Assembly (NCBI GenBank): GCA_021785235.1
Contig: JAJYGB010000244.1
Location: forward strand, 1-10,561
DNA from: Bacteroidota bacterium
GTDB lineage: Bacteria > Bacteroidota > Kryptoniia > Kryptoniales > JAKASW01
Reading direction: 5' to 3'
DNA length: 10,561 bases
The stretch's first letter is position 1. Every line of letters begins with the position of its first letter. The translations under genes were made by a program, and so were the position numbers. The notes beneath the pieces were generated by a model. It ran no database searches and was not told the origin of the DNA. It worked only from the letters and a program-made list of their open reading frames with translations. This document shows, in pieces, positions 6,520-10,561 of the stretch.

Positions 6520-8394
6520 TCAACCGTGGAGGTAAACCATCAGCACGGATATGTCAGCCGGAGATACGCCCGAAATACGGCTTGCCTGCCCGATAGAGGA
6601 AGGCAAGACTCTCGTTAGTTTCTCTCTTGCTTCGGTAGATAGAGACTTCACTCGAGCGTAGTCAAATCCTTCCGGGATTTCCATCGAATCAAACTTTTCA
6701 AACTTTTTGATCTCCTCAAGCTGGCGGACAATGTATCCTTCGTACTTCGTCTCGATCTCTACCTGCTCGACTACATGTTTATGACTCGCGGCTTCCAGCG
6801 GAAGCGAGTCGGATCGGAAGAACTCCATCTGTAAGAGTTCTGACAACTTCACATCCTGCCTCTTAATAAGCTGTGACACTTTTTCATTTTCCGACAAGAT
6901 TGTAGAGCCGATCGATTCCAGATAAGAATTCACCGCTGCCGGAGGAACACTCTTCTGGCGGACGTAATCAGTGAGGACAGAAATGTATTCTTCTTTCTTT
7001 CGAAGAGCATCGTAAACATCGGGAGGAAGAAGTTCGAACTTATGGCCGTGCTTCATCAGACGTCGGTCGGCATTATCCTGTCTCAACATCAGGCGGTACT
7101 CCGCTCTGGAAGTGAACATACGGTAAGGCTCGCTAGTCCCCTTGTTGACGAGGTCATCGATCAATACTCCGATGTAAGCCTCGGATCTTCTGAGTACGAA
7201 AGGATCTCCGCCCTTTACCCTTAACGCGGCGTTAATTCCAGCCACGATTCCCTGTCCCGCAGCCTCCTCATAACCGGAAGTGCCGTTTATCTGCCCGGCG
7301 AAGAACAGCCCTTTCACAAGCTGGGTCTCGAGGGTAAGTTTCACCTGGTGTGGAGGAAAGAAGTCATACTCAACCGCATATCCAGGCCGAAGCATCTCGA
7401 CATTCTCCAGCCCGGGGACCGTCTTCATTGCATCGTACTGGACCTCGGCGGGGAGACTGGTAGAGAAGCCATTCACGTAGACAACGTTCGTGTCGCGTCC
7501 CTCAGGCTCCAAGAATATCTGATGCCTCTCCTTCTCAGCGAACCTCACAATCTTATCTTCGATGGACGGGCAATACCTCGGACCGATTCCCTTAATCAGC
7601 CCCGTGAACATCGGTGACCTATCGAATCCATTTCTCAGCAGCTCATGAGTGTCGTGGTTCGTGTACGTCAGGAAACAGCTGACCTGATCCCTGGTCACTT
7701 CCTTTGTCTGAAACGAGAAAGGCTCAGGATCGGGGTCACCTGGCTGCTCTTCAACTTTGCTGAAGTCGATGCTTCGCTTGTCCACCCTTGGCGGAGTGCC
7801 TGTCTTCAGTCTCCCGCTGACGAAACCAAGTTTCTCAAGCGAAGCGGTCAGGCCAATTGCGGGAGGCTCGTTGAAGCGTCCACCAATCCTGCTTTTCAGG
7901 CCGGTATGCATCACGCCGTTCAGAAAAGTACCGGACGAGATGATAAGGGCTTTGCATGGCACCCTGACACCGGTCCCAGTTTGCACACCGACCATTTCCC
8001 CATTTTCCACATATACATCAGTGACCATATCCTGAAGAATATGCACATTCTCCTGCGCCTCGACCCGTCGTCGAGCTTCGATTGAGTACCCCTCCCTATC
8101 ATTCTGCGCGCGCGGCGACCAGACGGCAGGCCCCTTCGAACGATTCAGCATCCTGAACTGTATGCCGGTGGCGTCAGCAATTTTTCCCATCTCGCCACCA
8201 AGAGCATCAATTTCCCTCACGAGGTTTCCCTTGGCTGTTCCACCAATCGCGGGATTGCACGACATGCGCCCGATAGCGGCAATATCCATTGTTACCATCA
8301 TCACGGAACACCCCATCCGGGCAGCGGCCAACGCAGCTTCGATGCCGGCATGACCGGCACCGACAACGATCACATCGTACTTCTTCTCTGTCAT
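6520..8394 (-). CDS. mnmG: tRNA uridine-5-carboxymethylaminomethyl modification enzyme MnmG (GidA)
   Basis: The FAD-dependent partner of MnmE. Together they install the (carboxymethyl)aminomethyl group at C5 of wobble uridine U34 in several tRNAs, using methylene-tetrahydrofolate and glycine or ammonium. The 624 residues equal the long form of the family (E. coli 629). Visible: the dinucleotide-binding motif GAGHAG at 12-17; MSCNPAIGGTAKG with Cys46; LNRSKGPAVWSPRAQ; FLTYTNHDTHELL; RYCPSIEDK with Cys275; FLEPEG; and FFAGQINGTSGYEEAAGQG, which closes the FAD site. Cys46 and Cys275 correspond to the conserved Cys47 and Cys277 of E. coli MnmG. The C-terminal helical domain that contacts MnmE and tRNA is complete. 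The ATG at 8394 is preceded only by a weak GAGAAAG. It lies 98 nt downstream of mnmE on the same strand, and the gap holds a parS site and a stem-loop. Confidence 0.97.
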   Translation of the reverse strand: MTEKKYDVIVVGAGHAGIEAALAAARMGCSVMMVTMDIAAIGRMSCNPAIGGTAKGNLVREIDALGGEMGKIADATGIQFRMLNRSKGPAVWSPRAQNDREGYSIEARRRVEAQENVHILQDMVTDVYVENGEMVGVQTGTGVRVPCKALIISSGTFLNGVMHTGLKSRIGGRFNEPPAIGLTASLEKLGFVSGRLKTGTPPRVDKRSIDFSKVEEQPGDPDPEPFSFQTKEVTRDQVSCFLTYTNHDTHELLRNGFDRSPMFTGLIKGIGPRYCPSIEDKIVRFAEKERHQIFLEPEGRDTNVVYVNGFSTSLPAEVQYDAMKTVPGLENVEMLRPGYAVEYDFFPPHQVKLTLETQLVKGLFFAGQINGTSGYEEAAGQGIVAGINAALRVKGGDPFVLRRSEAYIGVLIDDLVNKGTSEPYRMFTSRAEYRLMLRQDNADRRLMKHGHKFELLPPDVYDALRKKEEYISVLTDYVRQKSVPPAAVNSYLESIGSTILSENEKVSQLIKRQDVKLSELLQMEFFRSDSLPLEAASHKHVVEQVEIETKYEGYIVRQLEEIKKFEKFDSMEIPEGFDYARVKSLSTEAREKLTRVLPSSIGQASRISGVSPADISVLMVYLHG

Positions 8395-8426
8395 CTTTCT
8401 CGAATTCCCTATCTATTTCCTCGCAG

Positions 8427-8459
8427 TCGAGATGTCCTCGTGCAAGTGAACATCTTCGA
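8427..8459 (-). other. Stem-loop in the mnmG leader
   Basis: In the sense of mnmG transcription, TCGAAGATGT pairs with ACATCTCGA to give nine base pairs interrupted by one bulged A. The 14-nt loop contains a further small CTT/GAG pairing. It sits between the parS site and the mnmG start, roughly 30 nt before the ATG. No T-tract follows, so it is probably not a terminator. It could be a processing or stability element in an mnmE-mnmG transcript. Confidence 0.4.
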
Positions 8460-8469
8460 AAATTGCTCC

Positions 8470-8485
8470 TGTTCCACGTGAAACT
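8470..8485. other. parS: parS centromere site (ParB/Spo0J binding), mnmE-mnmG gap
   Basis: TGTTCCACGTGAAACT differs from the consensus TGTTNCACGTGAAACA only at the last base. It lies 7 nt beyond the mnmE stop codon. The 8 bases just before it (AATTGCTC, 8461-8468) also precede the other site by the same spacing, so the two copies match at 22 of 24 positions. Occurrence in the mnmE-mnmG neighbourhood, which is origin-proximal in many bacteria, supports the call. The cognate parB is outside the window. Confidence 0.87.
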
Positions 8486-8492
8486 TTGCTTA

Positions 8493-9899
8493 CTACTTTC
8501 CTATGCAAAACTTAGAAAAAATGTTGTTTAAGATATCGTCTGTTGTGATCTCGCCCGTAATCTCGCCAAGGGCATTTAGGCCCGCTCTCAAGTCCATAGC
8601 AACAAACTCACCGGACCTTCCACTCCTCAGCGTTTCCAGGGAGTACCGGAGGCTTTTTCCAGCTCTGGACAAGGCATCCCTGTGGCGTGCACTGGTCACC
8701 ACAACTGAAGTCTCTCCCAGATCAGCGGCCAGCACCGCACTTAATAACCCCTTTCGGAGCGCTTCAATTCCTTCTCCGGTCAACGCGGAGACATAAAAAA
8801 CCCGACCTTCATCCGGTAATCTTGGTGCGCCTGAACGATGAATATCCAGCTTATTCCAAACCTTAATTACCTTTATGCCCGCAGCACCACAGATATGTTC
8901 CAACTTAGAATACAAAGGGTCGATGCCGTTATAATAATTTTCGGAGAGATCCAATACCAGAAGGAGGATATCACCTTGTTCAGCTTCCTTTTGCGCTCGG
9001 TCAACCCCCTGCCGCTCGATCACGTCAGCCGTCTCTCTTAATCCCGCCGTGTCGGTCAGGCGAAAGACTATGCCGTCAATCACCACACTCTCAGAAATCG
9101 TATCACGAGTGGTTCCTGGTATTGAACTCACAATGGCACGATCTTCTCGAAGGAGAGCATTTAGAATACTTGATTTTCCCGCATTGGGTTTTCCGGCAAT
9201 CGTTACCCTCACTCCTTCCTTGTACACTCTCCCAACCGCATAACTGGAAAGGAGTCCATCGACAACTGTCAATGCGTCCGTGAGACGGCCCTCGAGCGAC
9301 TTCCTGTTGGCAAATTCTACATCCTCTTCGGAGAAATCGAGCTCCAGCTCAAGGAGCGAAGCCAGATTCAAAAGTTCATCCCGGACGCCCTTTATCTCCC
9401 TGGAAAGCTCGCCAGAAAGTTGCCTAAGCGAGCTCCGGTAAGCAGCTTCACTCTTTGAATGAATCAGGTCACCGACAGCCTCGGCCTGAGAAAGGTCAAG
9501 CCTGCCATTAAGAAAAGCGCGCTTAGTGAACTCTCCCGGTTCGGCAGCACGCGCCCCCGCAGTGAGTATCATCCCAAGCACTTTCTGAGTGACGATATAC
9601 CCCCCGTGACAGCTGACCTCCACGACGTCTTCGCACGTGTAACTATTTGGATTCTTGAAAGTCAACGCCACGACTTCGTCGACATAATTCCCTTCTCCAT
9701 CGACAATCTTCCCGAAGTGGGCGGTGTGCGACGGGGAGGCGCTTAAACTACTTTTCCCCACGAAAACCCTGTCCGCGACAGCGAATGAATCCTGCCCGGA
9801 AATTCTAATCACACTTATCCCCCCCTCACCAGGCGGTGTGGCAATGGCCGCAATCGTGTCGCCGTCCCTAAGATTTAGATACACATCTAAATTTAACAC
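8493..9899 (-). CDS. mnmE: tRNA modification GTPase MnmE (TrmE)
   Basis: A K+-stimulated GTPase that dimerises and works with MnmG on tRNA wobble uridine U34. The 468 residues are typical for the family. The N-terminal formyl-THF-binding domain opens with DTIAAIATPPGEGGI (14-28) and includes CHGG and PGEFTKRAFLNGRLDL. A helical domain surrounds the inserted Ras-like G domain: G1 GKPNAGKS at 236-243, switch TT at 263-264, G3 DTAG at 283-286, G4 NKLD at 349-352, and G5 SAL at 371-373. The protein ends in the family's C(x)GK signature, here FCIGK with catalytic Cys465. The start is GTG at 9899, with TGAGG 5 nt upstream; an ATG 4 nt earlier is out of frame and soon stops. The protein begins about nine residues before the usual family start, so the exact N terminus is slightly uncertain. 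It is divergent from alaA and first of the four leftward genes. Confidence 0.97.
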   Translation of the reverse strand: MLNLDVYLNLRDGDTIAAIATPPGEGGISVIRISGQDSFAVADRVFVGKSSLSASPSHTAHFGKIVDGEGNYVDEVVALTFKNPNSYTCEDVVEVSCHGGYIVTQKVLGMILTAGARAAEPGEFTKRAFLNGRLDLSQAEAVGDLIHSKSEAAYRSSLRQLSGELSREIKGVRDELLNLASLLELELDFSEEDVEFANRKSLEGRLTDALTVVDGLLSSYAVGRVYKEGVRVTIAGKPNAGKSSILNALLREDRAIVSSIPGTTRDTISESVVIDGIVFRLTDTAGLRETADVIERQGVDRAQKEAEQGDILLLVLDLSENYYNGIDPLYSKLEHICGAAGIKVIKVWNKLDIHRSGAPRLPDEGRVFYVSALTGEGIEALRKGLLSAVLAADLGETSVVVTSARHRDALSRAGKSLRYSLETLRSGRSGEFVAMDLRAGLNALGEITGEITTDDILNNIFSKFCIGK

Positions 9900-10259
9900 T
9901 CATACCTCAGGAGTTAAAGAAATGTGACAGACCCTCCAATCGCCGTTTCAATGAGAGGAAACCGCACATGCCGTAAGGCACATCCGATCAAGACCGGACA
10001 AGGATAAGGATCAGGAAATCATCGACAAGTTTCTCTCCCATATCTGCTCTGTGAGATACATGCTCAGCCCAGCTTTTCTGCGCGAAGATCCTCTCACCGT
10101 GAGATCATCCTTCCGTTCCGCCTATCTCCGACTTTTCGGTCATCGGCGGACGGCCGCGAATTATCATCTGTGGAAGCTGCATACAAAATTCTCCCATCGG
10201 AAAAAAGAAATGCCCTCCCTTTTTTGTAAATTGAATCTATTCGAACTTACAACAAAACA
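9900..10259. other. Divergent intergenic region between mnmE and alaA
   Basis: These 360 bp must hold the promoters of both flanking genes, but I cannot place either with confidence. For mnmE, TTGAAA (9951-9946 on the minus strand) could be a -35 element, but no good -10 follows. For alaA, an A-tract (10201-10206) and a T-tract (10220-10225) could pair as AAAAAAG/CTTTTTT around an 11-nt loop, just ahead of an AT-rich stretch that ends at the start codon. Small hairpins exist (TGCC-GTAA-GGCA at 9969-9980; CATATCT with AGATACATG at 10039-10062), all weak. A 70-codon reading frame starting with GTG at 10051 has no recognisable features. Confidence 0.5.
9905..9909 (-). promoter_or_regulatory. Ribosome-binding site supporting the mnmE GTG start
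   Basis: TGAGG on the minus strand is separated by 5 nt (TATGA) from the GTG at 9899. This decides for GTG over the overlapping out-of-frame ATG at 9903 and over the in-frame GTG at codon 6, which has no such site. Confidence 0.5.
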
Positions 10260-10561
10260 ATGAAGACACTATACAAATCCTCGAAACTGGAAAACGTCTG
10301 TTACGATATACGAGGCCCCGTACTCGACGAGGCCAAGAAGATGGAAGCGGCAGGCAGCGAAATACTCAAACTCAATATAGGCAATCCAGCACCTTTCGGA
10401 TTCCAGGCACCACAGGAAATCGTTCAACACATATCTGATAATCTTATCAATGCCGAAGGCTACATAGACTCGAAGGGTCTTCTCAGCGCCAGACGAGCGA
10501 TCGCGGCATACTCCACACGTAGAGGAATCCGCGATGTCGACGCCGAAAACGTTTTCATCGG
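10260..10561 (+). CDS. alaA: AlaA-type alanine/glutamate aminotransferase, 3'-truncated by window edge
   Basis: The first 100 codons (plus two bases) of a class I PLP-dependent aminotransferase. The start MKTLYKSSKLENVCYDIRGP, with NIGNPAPFGF at 39-48, GYIDSKGLLSARRAI and RGIRDV, reads almost word for word like the N terminus of E. coli AlaA, which makes alanine from pyruvate with glutamate as amino donor. The PLP lysine and the rest of the fold lie beyond the window, so substrate assignment rests on the N terminus only. The ATG at 10260 aligns with the family start. No Shine-Dalgarno sequence precedes it; the leader is A-rich (ACAACAAAACA), as often seen in Bacteroidota-related bacteria. The preceding 70-codon frame ends in a TGA that overlaps this ATG (ATGA), probably by chance. 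Confidence 0.87.
   Translation, partial: MKTLYKSSKLENVCYDIRGPVLDEAKKMEAAGSEILKLNIGNPAPFGFQAPQEIVQHISDNLINAEGYIDSKGLLSARRAIAAYSTRRGIRDVDAENVFI

Noticed and set aside
7645..8085. A 146-codon plus-strand frame opposite mnmG.
   Set aside because: Shadow of a strongly conserved gene with no independent support.
9629..9644. A CACGTG core inside mnmE as a possible third parS.
   Set aside because: The flanking bases match the consensus poorly on both sides, and the sequence is explained by coding for the conserved CEDVVEV segment.
10050..10106. Repeated GTGAGAT motifs about 48 nt apart in the divergent gap.
   Set aside because: Only 7 nt are shared and the flanks differ, so there is no case for an operator pair.
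10051..10263. A 70-codon plus-strand frame from GTG at 10051 whose TGA overlaps the alaA ATG.
   Set aside because: No Shine-Dalgarno site, no domain-like pattern, composition like translated non-coding DNA; the ATGA overlap alone is weak evidence.
1..10561. Search for CRISPR arrays, insertion-sequence ends, tRNA genes, toxin-antitoxin or defence genes, and DnaA-box clusters.
   Set aside because: None seen by eye; genes are conserved housekeeping genes with short gaps and no repeated arrays.

Overview
This looks like an ordinary chromosomal region from a bacterium. It carries conserved housekeeping genes at close spacing, with no phage, transposon, CRISPR or integron signature and no tRNA or rRNA genes. 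Base composition looks even and close to half G+C by eye. MnmG, MnmE and Mfd wording (for example the RGSIIDIFP segment of Mfd) and a start without a Shine-Dalgarno site upstream of alaA loosely suggest the Fibrobacterota-Chlorobiota-Bacteroidota side of the tree, perhaps an Ignavibacteria- or Chlorobi-like lineage. That placement is an inference from memory, not a search result.

Layout from left to right. (1) Positions 1-2015, plus strand: most of a plasma-membrane-type H+-transporting P-type ATPase (type IIIA), its N terminus cut off by the window edge. (2) 2016-2188: a short convergent gap with a 9-bp GC-rich hairpin that may end transcripts from both sides. (3) 9899 down to 2189, minus strand: four genes read leftward in the order mnmE, mnmG, murQ, mfd. 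MnmE and MnmG form the complex that modifies U34 of tRNAs. MurQ recycles the peptidoglycan sugar MurNAc-6-phosphate. Mfd is the transcription-repair coupling factor. murQ and mfd overlap by 14 nt if mfd starts at a TTG. (4) 9900-10259: a divergent gap of 360 bp without a convincing gene. (5) 10260 to the right edge, plus strand: the first 100 codons of an AlaA-type aminotransferase.

The most informative non-coding signals are two near-consensus parS centromere sites (ParB/Spo0J binding). One lies between mnmE and mnmG (8470-8485) and one between mnmG and murQ (6473-6488), about 2.0 kb apart. They share an extra 8-nt arm on one side. They suggest the window is near the replication origin, although parA, parB and rsmG, often found next to mnmG, are absent here. 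The most unusual protein feature is in Mfd: the P-loop reads GDVGFVKT, with valine where a glycine is normally invariant, and helicase motifs IV and V also depart from the usual wording. I found no convincing new multi-gene system.
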